64,000 bases of DNA from contig CAMRHE010000077.1 in the NCBI GenBank assembly GCA_947044405.1, positions 5,485,501 to 5,549,500 on the forward strand, given 5' to 3'. The translations under genes and the position numbers were made by a program. The stretch comes from Leptodactylus fallax. Taxonomy: Eukaryota > Chordata > Amphibia > Anura > Leptodactylidae. This document shows, one piece after another, positions 33,701 to 44,429 of the stretch (positions within the stretch are counted from its first letter, which is position 1; each line of letters starts with the position of its first letter). The notes beneath the pieces were generated by a model. It was given only the letters and a program-made list of their open reading frames with translations, did no database searches and was not told the DNA's origin.

Positions 33701-34140
33701 TACATTCAGGATTTTAGGTGAATTGAGTTACTCCAGAATAGACCAGTTAATAATAGGAAACAGCTGAAACTTTCGCGGAAAAGCACAATTGCAAGACATA
33801 CTTATTGGTGGTATTTTGTATTCTCGCCAACTCTAACTAAACTTCTAGGAGGCTTCCAAAAAGAATGGTCATCTCCTGGAGTCTTGGAAAAGAGGTCAAA
33901 TTTCCCAGGTCCGGCAGAATGCTCCTGGATCCACCCGGCTTCCTATGATTTTACATATGACTTGGGTACTTTATCCATTGATCATGTCTTGAAAAAGCAG
34001 AGTGGTCAGCAAATTAGGTTGTCCATGTCATAAAAATGGTGCGTGATCACTTCAAAGGGGGATTGACATTACAAAAAAAAATGTTGTGGCACACTTAGAG
34101 TCCTGGTCTCCCTTTAGAATGTTGGCAAATATGCTCTAAA
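30720..34140. other. No gene recognised; scattered MITE pieces
   Basis: A CTCCTCAGGATAGGTCATAA piece at 31577 is the left end of the 27844/60648 MITE group. CATATACATAATATAGCTGG at 30921 resembles the ends of the 59213 element. No exon with convincing splice sites and homology was found. Confidence 0.45.
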
Positions 34141-34148
34141 TATTTACA

Positions 34149-34375
34149 GCTCTGTTCACACTTCCATAAGATTTTCAATTTTTCGGTTTAGTCATAGGAG
34201 CAGATAAACAAAAACATGAGCTGAATCCATTGTAGGATGGACACCAATGGTCCCCTTGATATAATGGGTCTGTTGGGTTCTACCACAATGTCCATCATTT
34301 TGAGGGGAAAAATTCTGTATGAGAGATGATTATAATGGAATCCCTTGACAAAGGCCCCCGTGTGAACAGAACCTT
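34149..34375. mobile_element. hAT-like MITE
   Basis: Ends GCTCTGTTCACACTTCC and, inverted, GGTTCTGTTCACACGGGGGC. No ORF. Confidence 0.65.
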
Positions 34376-34524
34376 TAAAAACAATGTGCTGATCACAGGA
34401 AACCCTGTGATCAATGGCTATTGCAAGGAAAGTGGCAAGTGAAAGCCAAGAATCACTGCAAGTCAGCGTCAGTTGAAAAAGTCTTGAAAATATAACATCT
34501 CTAACATCTACAGCGATGTACATA

Positions 34525-34822
34525 TGAAACCCAGAGGGGGATCATCTGGCCCTGCAATCTACAATGTAATGCTATGTGCTATCTGTGGTGGAGTCTTTGT
34601 TGTGTCCAACAAAAATCAGCAGAAGAAAAAGTTCTGCATGGAGAACTTTTCCCTCTGCCAGATTCAGTTTTATAGCAACGGACAGTCAATGGGGATAGTC
34701 AATGGGGTTCTGCCAGGCTCCATGTGTTACTACTGTTTTAGCAGTCCGCCTCTCTGTTGTTCAAGTCCCCCCAATGGACCTGAAAGACAGAGAGGTGATG
34801 CTAATGTGAACCTAGCGTAACA
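34525..34822. mobile_element. Partial hAT-like MITE
   Basis: The right end GGTGATGCTAATGTGAACCT then AGCGTAA is a typical GTTCACAT terminus. The left end was not located with confidence. Confidence 0.4.
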
Positions 34823-35218
34823 GGGAAAGTGAAAATAGCACAATGTGATTGGGAGAGACAGAAATATATGGAGGGGCAGGTATTTTTGTGTGTAAGAGAC
34901 TGGCGAGGTGGATTAATTGCACAGGAGAGGTGAGGATGGGTTAGAGTGCAAGAGTGCTAGAGGCCACAGGGAATGATTTTGCAGTAATCTAGGAGGGACA
35001 TAATGTGGGTATGAGCAAGCATTTTTTTTACCCATGACGGAGGAAAAAGTGGATTTGAAGGTGACAGGAGATGGTCAGGGATTAGAGATGTGGTCTTAAG
35101 GACAGGAAAGGTTATCCCATGGCAGTGGACATTCAAGACTGGAGAAAGTATGGAGCCATTCACTGTGATTGATAGTTATGCTAGGGGGGTTGAATGAGAT
35201 AGGCAAAAAATAATGAAC

Positions 35219-35627
35219 AAGGCTGCACTCACACTGGCAGAATTCAAGTCCGTCGTTCTGCTCCATGATAGTATCAGAGCAACGGACTGAAACCCTGACA
35301 GAATGACTGATGCAGATGCTTCATCATTCATCTGCATTCGTCTCCATTCACTGTAATGTTAAAAACAAGACGGTAGCTTTCTTCAGTCATGTTTGTTTAC
35401 TTTTCTAACAGAGGAGGAAATCTTACCTGCAGGTCTCTTTTTTTTCTGTTAGAAGCTTTCTTCCATCTTTACTTTTCTGTCTTGTTTTTAACATTACAGA
35501 AAGTGGAGACAGATATGGGCAAAGGGCACTCCATTCTGTGGCTGCATCAGTTTATTGCTCTGATCTAAAAATACATCAGAAGTTCAGAACAACAAATTTG
35601 AATGACGGCAGGGTGAACGTAGCCTTA
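35219..35627. mobile_element. hAT-like MITE, partly palindromic
   Basis: Ends AAGGCTGCACTCACACTGGC and, inverted, TAAGGCTACGTTCACCCTGC. Inner arms include TAACATTACAGTGAATGGAG-type sequence in both orientations (35345-35365 and 35488-35510). Confidence 0.7.
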
Positions 35628-35859
35628 GTAATGGAGATATTAAGTTTTAGGAAGTGGGAGGAAGGAGAGCAAAAGATGGAGGTTCTCCTGACACTCCTGA
35701 GGTGTACAGTAGAAGGGCAGAAGTCCTGGAACAGAGCAAACATCAATAAACAGAGGAGGAAATGGCATCCAAGTGGGAGAAACTAAATGTACAGTTACTG
35801 AGGTATGAGGAGATTCGTGAGAGGGCCAAGTCTGGGCCCTTAGGCAATGAAAGCAGGGA

Positions 35860-36110
35860 CAGACACAGATAGCTGAGGGCCCCTGTGCAAGAACAGTTAT
35901 GGGCCCCTTGTTTTCCAATACCACCATAGAGCCCCCCTATTATGTCTCTCTAATAATCACACCAGTAACCATTAGGCATGAAGTTCATTAGCTTAGGCAT
36001 GTACTCACATGCTGACAGCTTTTGCTAAAGTAACAGGGCCCCCTGACTTACTGGGCCCCTGTGCAGCTGCACAGTTTGCACCAGTGGTACTGTACATCTG
36101 CCCTTGAATT
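35860..36110. mobile_element. GGGCCCCTGTGCA repeat
   Basis: GAGGGCCCCTGTGCAAGAAC at the left and inverted TGCAGCTGCACAGGGGCCCA at the right. A dispersed-repeat appearance with no ORF. Confidence 0.55.
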
Positions 36111-36424
36111 GAAGTATTCGGTCCCTTACTACAAAAACCAAGTTGGATTCTAATTTCTGTATTGCTGACTATCTCTGATAATTAATTGTAGTAATAAAAC
36201 CAACCTCCTGACTGACACCGCTGCTCCAAACAATATTGTGTGCAGGGTTCTAGTGCATTCAATGAGATGCTGCTCCACACCGCCCTCCTCCACCTTCTGC
36301 TACATAGGGGAAAGCATGTCAGTCACAAGCAAGAGGCATAGAAGGGCGGCGTGAATCAGCATCTCATTGAATAGACTGGAGACTGCACACAGGCCTGGAA
36401 CATTGCCCTGATGTGTTACATAGA

Positions 36425-36460
36425 TTTTACTGGCTAACACGGTACTGCACTATTATGGCT
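36425..36460 (+). repeat. Possible tiny Penelope-like 3' remnant
   Basis: GGCTAACACGGTAC (36432-36445) is identical to the 3' part of the hammerhead-bearing repeat at 61626-61639. The flanks are diverged and no ribozyme core precedes it. Confidence 0.35.
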
Positions 36461-36739
36461 GTACATTGTGTCCTTATGATAATTAGAGAGTCATAACGCT
36501 CTCCGGAGTCACACGGCGGCCTGTCCTGCGATGCTGTGTGCAGTGTATTTCTATGAGATGCAGCTTCACGACGCCCTCTTGCTTGTGATTGATAGCTTGC
36601 TCCTTGTCAGCTCTTTTCCTTTCTTCGCTGACATGGGTGGAGTTTATGTTCTGATCTGAGGCAGGATGGTAGCATGCCGTAGCTTACACCAGAGGGTGTG
36701 GTTATGCTAATAGTGGGCGGTGCCTGCTCTGTCCCCAGC

Positions 36740-36811
36740 TTCTCCAAAGCTGCAGCTGATCAAAGCCATCAGAGCATCACAAGTGCTGCAGCCGGAGACT
36801 AACCCATCAGG
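36740..36811 (+). other. Candidate untranslated first exon of a rightward gene
   Basis: A GC box (GGGCGG, 36716-36721) lies just upstream. The segment ends in a strong donor, CATCAG|GTGAGTACTG at 36811/36812. No ATG-led frame joins an obvious protein. In human, the gene beyond the POFUT2 5' end is COL18A1, transcribed away from POFUT2, so this could be its 5' exon. That is inference only. Confidence 0.25.
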
Positions 36812-36987
36812 TGAGTACTGTCTATTACCAAGTCTTCTAACAGGGGATAAATGTCATCGGTCACTTAGAAGACCATAGGGTGGTTATGTATTGTGTACAC
36901 TGGGGTATTGTGCAACATTATTAGTATCCAGAATTATTTCCTCACTTTATCCATCTACATTAGCACAAATCTATCCATGTATCTATC

Positions 36988-36991
36988 ATTC

Positions 36992-37026
<35 letters not shown>
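36988..37026. repeat. (TCTA)n microsatellite
   Basis: About nine ATCT/TCTA units. Confidence 0.95.
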
Positions 37027-37029
37027 ACA

Positions 37030-38500
37030 TACAGTACTGAGACCCTAATGTTGTCTAAGCAAACATAAGATATAAGATTCTTGACCTGCAATATCTCATT
37101 TTCCAGCTTGTATAATTTATGCATCCTTTATTTCACAACTTGTAAATGGGATAATATCCATTATACTATACACAATCCCTCTCTTCAATTATTTATAAGC
37201 CAGCTTCACTCTCATTTCCACATGCTCCTGGATCTACCTGCTTAGCTACTGGGTGTTCTACCTTTCTAGTGCCAAGACTGCACTCAGTTGGCTTTGTGCC
37301 ATGCAAATTACCCTTTTGTACTATAAGATCTCTGAGTACACTAAATACATCCTCTATCCTAATCCCTGGGCACTGTCTGTCTGCATTGCAGTGCCTAACA
37401 TTCCTTGGCCATCATAAATGGGTATCACTAAAACCTGTCATCATGTATGAGTGTATGTGTGGTGTGGGCAGCTGTAATTGTTATACTGCACATACACATA
37501 CTTTTTGTGTCTAGCATCCCTGCAATGCATCTACATATCCACCCCAGCCCGGGGCGCATTATGCCTGCAGTGCACCAGTGCTACACACTGACAGACTTGA
37601 GGAATAGTCACACTACATTGTGCAGAGGAAGGTAATATGGGCTCTAGGGAACAAGTTTGTGTATTAGATATATGAAATGCCATTGCTGGCATAGTACTAA
37701 ATGGCACCTGTGGCAAGGGGCATGATAGAACTATAGAAGATAGGTTGCCAAGAACTCTGTAGATGGCAAGATGTATTTCTGATCTCACCCATCTTGGCAC
37801 ATATGAGGGTTAAACTCTGGTTCTGCCAGCATTCCTTTGATCTGCAGGCCCCTATTGCAGGACTCTAGTATTAAATGTTCAGAATTGAGATCCTTGGTCC
37901 TGCTAAATATCAGCCACACTGTGTGTAAGTGCCAAAAAACCAGAGATGAATTGTTCCCCAGGGACCATTTTTTTTTAGATTTATAGCCATTAGTGCATAA
38001 AGCCAGAGGTTATTTTTAAAGCAGATCTCTTTTCATTAGGCCTGTGAATATAAAAGCTAGCCATCCATGTAACTTCCTCTGGTCTGACCCTTCAGTGAGA
38101 ATAAAATGCAGCCCAGATGTTCTGTGAATATACCCTGCTGGCGCCAGCTTCTGTTACCTGCTTGTATGTTAACCAATATGTGCCAGTTTAGTACCTTATA
38201 GTAAGCAATGAGATGCTTTTAGCCAAAGCCATAAAAATAATGTGCCAAATTATTAGCTAATGATACTATTGCAAATATGGCTCCTCATAACCAAGTCTGG
38301 GATCTAATAGAGATACTGGAAAAAGGCTAAGGACTATTCCAGATAAGGCCATTTGGAGAAATACAAGCAGCAGACAAAGGAAGGCAAGCATCATCTCATG
38401 CTTGAACAAAGGCGCATGCTCAGAAAAAAAAAGAAGCTTCATAATCCCTTAGTTAGTCCCGCGTAGAGCCCAGCCCTGCCTTTATGATGGCACCTGCTGG
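37030..38500. other. Nothing recognised
   Basis: No exon or full repeat supported. Reading frames here are short and without recognisable motifs. Confidence 0.45.
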
Positions 38501-38636
38501 TGTGGGGGCGTCAGCCCAAGGAGCTTGTTTTACATGTGCAGCATGTATGACACTGTGACAGTCCACGTCATGTGTTGTTTTGCAGAGCTTCTCTGTCAAA
38601 CATTTTGCTTTGTCATCTATCTATTTTGTATCTACT

Positions 38637-38640
38637 CTAG

Positions 38641-38685
<45 letters not shown>

Positions 38686-38760
38686 GTATCTCATATTTAT
38701 CTGTACCATATCTATGTTTGTATGTCTTTGCATCTATTTATGAATCTATCTTATATCTAC

Positions 38761-38807
<47 letters not shown>

Positions 38808-38813
38808 GTCTAT

Positions 38814-38853
<40 letters not shown>

Positions 38854-38910
38854 TATCATATCTATGTTTTTATCTGTATTTGCATCTATCTATCTATCTA
38901 TCTATGCATC
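38637..38910. repeat. Compound (TCTA)n / (TA)n microsatellite cluster
   Basis: TCTA runs at about 38637-38685, 38757-38815 and 38885-38905, and a TA run at 38816-38851. The long open frame with repeated Ile-Tyr-Leu-Ser is an artefact of the TCTA repeat. Confidence 0.95.
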
Positions 38911-38949
38911 AATCTGTTATAGTTCCCCATTCAATCTATTATTCTGTAC

Positions 38950-40170
38950 AAGCTAATCTGAAGTCATTTATCAATATACTCATATACATGACCTTAGTGT
39001 TGGTTTACTATTTAGGGTTATGTTCAATAAGTTTCAAACCTCACTGTATATAAATGACCTAAATCGTTTGGCTACAATTGACGGCACTTGCTATAATCAT
39101 AATTAATGTAAAGCAATATATATTAATAAATCTGACTCATTCCCACTGCTTATTCCCCCTGTAAACAAAAGTCGTCTTCAATCCTTACTATAGCAATGAG
39201 TGAGGCCCCATTGTTAGGATCTGAGCAAAGTCATAAAGTTATCATTTACATATTATCAACAAATGACCGCATTTACTCATCCATCTTCATCAATATTCTG
39301 ATTACATGACCATAGTGTGTGAACCTAGCTCTATTACTGTGATGTTATCACAAGACTACCTCAGCTGTGGCAATGGAAAGATAACCAGTAATAAAAGTAA
39401 TATAAGATGTAGAATCTGTATTTCCAATCATTTTATTCACTGGATAAGTCATTTATTCTTTGCCGTTCCTATTATTTCTACACACAAATTCTGTTGCTTA
39501 CAATTCACGTATGCCCATTAATTGGACAAAAATAAGCTAAAAATCCATTTATGTATTACTACAATGCTTTTTCTAATATATGAAATTTAACTCTTCCTTT
39601 TCTTGAAGGGGTATTCAGATTCTAAAGGACTGGTATTTAAACGCTTTGCTGCTAGAGGCATGCAATATTGAAAAGTGTGTCAGGCCTAGAAGGGGTTACT
39701 ATATTCTATAGATCTGTATTGCTTCACAGCTGTAGGACTGTAATGGTGGTTACTAAGTGTCATATATCCTTTTCTGCTTGTGATAAAACAGATTTATTAA
39801 ACAGAATGTGTGATAAATGGAAGCAATGTGAGTATAGGGATATGAAGTCCCCGAGGGTTAGGATGTTTGAGAAATGGTTTGTGCATCTGGCATGGAGTTC
39901 TGCTTTGTCATATTCTAGCAGTAGAATAGGTTTTATATCACTGGTGTTATAGATGGAGGGAAAGAGATGGAAATGCAGAGGAGCGAAACATCTGGAGAAA
40001 GAGGTGCAATAATAATATTAAAGAGACACAGAAGAGTGCTGCCATATTAGTAATGCACAATGCTGTACTAAACAGCAGACTCCATATAGAGATATTTATA
40101 TATCAATATATACTGTTATATATCAAGATTCCTTACTCTAAAAGTTAAGATATTGACATATTAGCTTTCT
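38950..40170. other. Nothing recognised
   Basis: AT-rich sequence without a supported gene or repeat boundary. Confidence 0.45.
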
Positions 40171-40179
40171 GTTTCAAAA

Positions 40180-40600
40180 TAGAGATGGGCGAACCTCCCA
40201 AGAATCATTTAATTTCAGTTTGGGTGGGTCGGGTCCCCGATTCATTTTCATTCAGTTCAGTACGAACCAGAAGTAAAATTATTATACTCTGGGGTCTCTT
40301 CCAGGGGAGGTGTATTAAATAAAAAACATTTATACTCACCTTCCTTCACTTCTTTTGGGCCTTCTGCGGTGTTTGGCACTCCCTCGATCTCCTTGGTGAT
40401 GTCAAGCACTCTATCACAGGCCTCAGCGGTGACATGGTCAAGCCAATTGTCATCATACTTGGCGTGCCCATGTGACTACTGTGGCAGCCATTTTAGTTAA
40501 TCTGAGATGTATCCTTAATTGTTTGGTTTTGTTAAAAATCAAACAATTTTGGATATTCAGGTCAAACCTGGCTCGTGCTGAAGTGTTTTGCCCATCTCTA
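40180..40600. mobile_element. hAT MITE with 8-bp target duplication
   Basis: Termini TAGAGATGGGCGAAC and, inverted, TAGAGATGGGCAAAAC. Flanks TTTCAAAA (40172-40179) and TTTCAAAG (40601-40608) are an 8-bp duplication with one mismatch, as hAT transposases make. 421 bp, non-coding. Confidence 0.9.
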
Positions 40601-40984
40601 TTTCAAAGTTGTACTATTTCTTGACCACTACCAAGCTACGCTCGCCTTCTCTGCTGTCAACACAATGTCAGTCCAGCCATCAGCCAAATGACAAACTGTT
40701 TGCTACAGATGCTATGCCTAACAACTATACTTTTTACATGGGATTGCTGTGCTGCACTTATTTCTAACAACCCGTGTCTCATTATAACTTCTCATTCTTA
40801 AAAGTAAAAAAAATGTAATGACACTTGATGTTGAGCGCTATTGAAAAAAAATACACTGTATTTCAGGTGGAATGACCATGACTTATAACACTGAGTTTTG
40901 GTCTTGCCTGTTGGGCTAAATAAGTGCTGTCCTGTCATGTGCTTTCTTGTATATCTATGAGACTGTGGGCTGTATACATAAGAA

Positions 40985-41290
40985 TAAAACTGGCCATACA
41001 CATTAGGTTAACATCAGCCAAGCCCACCCATTTTGGCGAGTTTGGCCAACCATTTAATGTGTATTGGGTCTTTGGATCCTTCCCCAGTGGCAGATGTCAG
41101 GGGAAAAAACTATTGGTTTGTTGGATTTGAGCATGCTCGATCATTTGTTCATATGAAGATAAGTTTCTGCTAGAGGTGTCTGACAGTGGCTTAATCCCCT
41201 CTCCGCATTCAGAACACAGGCACACTTTTCTGAGCATACATGTGTGGGGAACTCAGGAGAAACAGATGTCAACTGAATGGGCGTTTGACT
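40985..41290. mobile_element. Partial MITE (TGGCCATACACATTAG family)
   Basis: ACTGGCCATACACATTAGGT at the left matches the right end of 59213-59533 in inverse. The right end was not found. Confidence 0.45.
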
Positions 41291-41299
41291 TACAGCTAT

Positions 41300-42830
41300 C
41301 CAGGCCTATGGCCCTCAATTAGACAAACCTGTCCCTTCTCTTCTATGTGATATACTTTACAAACATGACAATATTTTTTCATCATAAATGCAGACAAATA
41401 TCTTCCAAGTTTCTGAAGCATCTGAATTTTCCATATGCCCTCATGTTTTGTAGAATTAATAGTCATCCAAGTGTACCATTGTGATGTGGTCCGTAGGCTG
41501 CAGCGGGCTCCTGAGTAAGCAAGAGGAGGCAGAGCCAGTGTCTAGACAGAGCTGCTTGCTGGCAACACAGCTCCAAGACTACCCCATAGCTGCAGTGTCT
41601 GCTTCCAGCTGGATAGCTTAATTGCTGACTTAGTGGCTGACCTGACGGTTCTTCAGTCTGCAGCCTGATCGAAAGCCTAGATGAACGTCATGTACAGCAC
41701 TTGTTTCATGTGAACTCTACATCTTTGTCATATGTGTCAGTATAATTATCTAGCCTTACTGCTGTGGAGGAAAACATGAGATTTAATAGAAAAATCAGCA
41801 TCAATCCCATAAGTAATGCATGAATAATTACATATAACCAGCATAAGAAAATAAATATTCAGTAGAATAATAGACACCAAATTATGTAAATTTATGCTTT
41901 TACATTACTACAATTCTCAATCGTGTGTACATCACCCTGTGCTTCAGAGTTTATAATACTCGTAATAACTATATGAATGGTAATAGTCCCAGAAATAAGA
42001 TTGGAAGGTCCACAATACAAGGAAATGTTGGCATAGAACAGTCATATAGAGGATGGAAGTGAGTAAAAGAAACAACAGATCCCTGGTCATGTCTACAACC
42101 TGCTCCACCATACAAAGCCACTGCAAATGTACTTTCTGTATATCTTATGTAACTGGCCACCACAAATAGTCCATTGACTGGTAGTAATCATCTGAATTTT
42201 CCAGCTCTGCCACTATTTGCCTTTGTTTACAGTCATCTTTATACTGTAACAGTCTGCAACAATGGTTTAGCTACTTGGCCAATGAATGGAAAAGCTGGCT
42301 ATTATCCAACCAATATACATGAGTAAGTGGGGTGAATAAATTATCCCGATGATTAGTCTTCAGCTTTGAGTGACAGGATCATCAGACGCTACCATTAGTG
42401 CTTTGTACATATGAATTTTAGGACAGGAGTACAAGGTTACGAAAATAATGTTTCAATGATTTTCTGCTAGAGTCGGCATTTACCGGGCATGCTATAGGCA
42501 TACACATCTCTTTAGATGGTTATGTAAATGTGCATATGTATTTCCATGATTATGAGATTTGGATTGAGGGGGTGTTTGATGTCTCTGACAACAGTTCTCA
42601 AAGCTGAGTTCTGAGTCAGAGCTGCTGTACACGGGCAATGTATCCCAATACTGAAATTGTCAATGCTCATTTCCATGTGCTGGTAACTTAATCACAGCCA
42701 AGGAACGTAGTGCCATGTTTTAGACTGTAGATCTCGGGGTTGACTTTAGATTGTTATTAATGCCTCAGAGGCATGATTGCTCAAGAGCTAGTTTGTAAAA
42801 GAGGTCTCTTATTATTATACTTTGGAGTTT
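41300..42830. other. Nothing recognised
   Basis: No coding exon or complete repeat found by eye. Confidence 0.45.
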
Positions 42831-42835
42831 CTCTT

Positions 42836-43030
42836 TAAAGAGGACCTTTCACGTCCTCATAGATTTGCGGTATTATATCAATGTCGGCTTTCCCGGTATG
42901 TGCCCTGGTCCTAGAGATATTGATGCCGTCAATTTCAGCACCGGTATCTCCCCACTGTCAGAAGAGTGGGCCTTATAGCTCAGCATCCTCACTGAGCAGT
43001 AAGGAATGTCCCCTGTGACAGTACAAGTCA
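42836..43030. mobile_element. Left half of a GGACCTTTCACGTCCTC MITE
   Basis: TTAAAGAGGACCTTTCACGT at the left, then sequence shared with 23078-23340 (CCCACTGTCAGAAGAGTGG, CTCAGCATCCTC). It stops at a minisatellite; no right end. Confidence 0.65.
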
Positions 43031-43054
43031 ATGGTGTGAATTAAGTAAATGTGT

Positions 43055-43440
43055 GAATTATCCAAGTACTGTGATATCACTGTGTTTATTATCCCTGTAC
43101 TGTGACATCACTGTGTGCATTATCACCTGTACTGTGACATCACTGTGTGGATTATCAAAGTACTGTGATATCACTGTGTTTATTATCCCTGTACTGTGAT
43201 ATAACTGTGCGCATTATACGTATTCTGTGACATCACTGTATTTATTATTCCTGTACTGTGACATCACTGTGCACATTATCACCTGTACTGTGACATCACA
43301 GCATGGATTATCCAAGTACTGTGATATCACTTTGTTCATTATCCCTGTACTGGGATATTACTGTGTTTATTATCCCAGTAGTGTGACATCACTGTGTTTA
43401 TTATCTGTACTGTAAAATCACAATGTGCTTTATCCCTGTG
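43055..43440. repeat. Minisatellite, about 31-bp unit, about 12 copies
   Basis: Units of the form GTACTGTGACATCACTGTGT then TTATTATCCCT, with 30-32 bp spacing and many substitutions. Units alternate between endings such as CACCTGTAC, CCCTGTAC and CAAAGTAC. Confidence 0.9.
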
Positions 43441-43449
43441 TGTAAAGGA

Positions 43450-44425
43450 CCAAAGTAATGTAATGGTATGCTACTGCTTAAGGTGGTCATGGTAAAGTGG
43501 AGCCTCATTACAGGTTTTGCTATTTGGCCCCATGGTTACTTGTCACGTGCCTGCTAACAGGTCATAGAAACAGGGATTGTCTTCATAAAATAATACCATT
43601 GACTTATGAGGAACAGCAGGAAAGCCCTGGAGTGAAGGCTCATAAGTGAGGTTACTCTTTCTTTTTTTATTTATACTGCATATTTTCAGAATTTCTCAAT
43701 TTGTATCATATTATACTGTATGTTATACACAAAACCAAAGAAAAAAAAGTAATTAGACTGCAATAGCTGGGTAGGTACAGGTGACTTTCCGCAGGTCCCA
43801 CTGACTGTAGAGAGTTACATAATTATGAAAAGTCTGTATCCTTACACTTGTACTATGTGCTGGACCCTTCCTATTGAATGAAGTTAACACCTATGCCGTG
43901 ATATAAAACATGTTTGGTCGGTATGGGAGTGACTTACATAGTACATTACTAATTACACAGTACAAATGAAGAGCTAAAAACTGAACGGTTGGCATAGTTT
44001 GCCGACACCCTCCTGCCACTTAGACCAAAATGATTAGCCCCTTTGATGTTACTAATGTAAGTCAGTATGAAAGCTTAATCATTTTAATCATCACCGTTTA
44101 GTGTGTTTAGCTGCAATACTCTTCTATTATGTAATTCATTGTGACTGCTGTAGGTACTTGTTCTACATACCATGTACCTTTATCTCACTGATACATTGCT
44201 TGTTACCAGAAGTTTAAAGGGGTTGTCAAGCCCCAAACTGAGTTTTCATACTGATGACGGGAAGTGTCAGTCAGGGGTCAACTCACTCCACTCACTCAAT
44301 CTTGCACTCACCCTTCACTCAGGCTGCAAATTGAGTGTGAATTGCACCCCAACACAGCCCACACACCCCAACTACACTCCGCCACCACTACTGACTTTGG
44401 GCTCAGCAGAGAAACCTCACTCACA
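43450..44425. other. No gene; one MITE end
   Basis: TTTAAAGGGGTTGTCAAGCC at 44214 looks like a TTAA-MITE left end whose right end was not found before the Tc1 element. Confidence 0.4.
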
Positions 44426-44429
44426 TATA

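Noticed and set aside
38580..39053. 157-residue frame rich in Tyr-Leu-Ser-Ile
   Set aside because: Translation of TCTA/TA microsatellites with no start context or homology.
43055..43440. CRISPR-like spacing of about 31 bp
   Set aside because: Units are contiguous and similar throughout with no unique spacers, in vertebrate DNA; it is a minisatellite.
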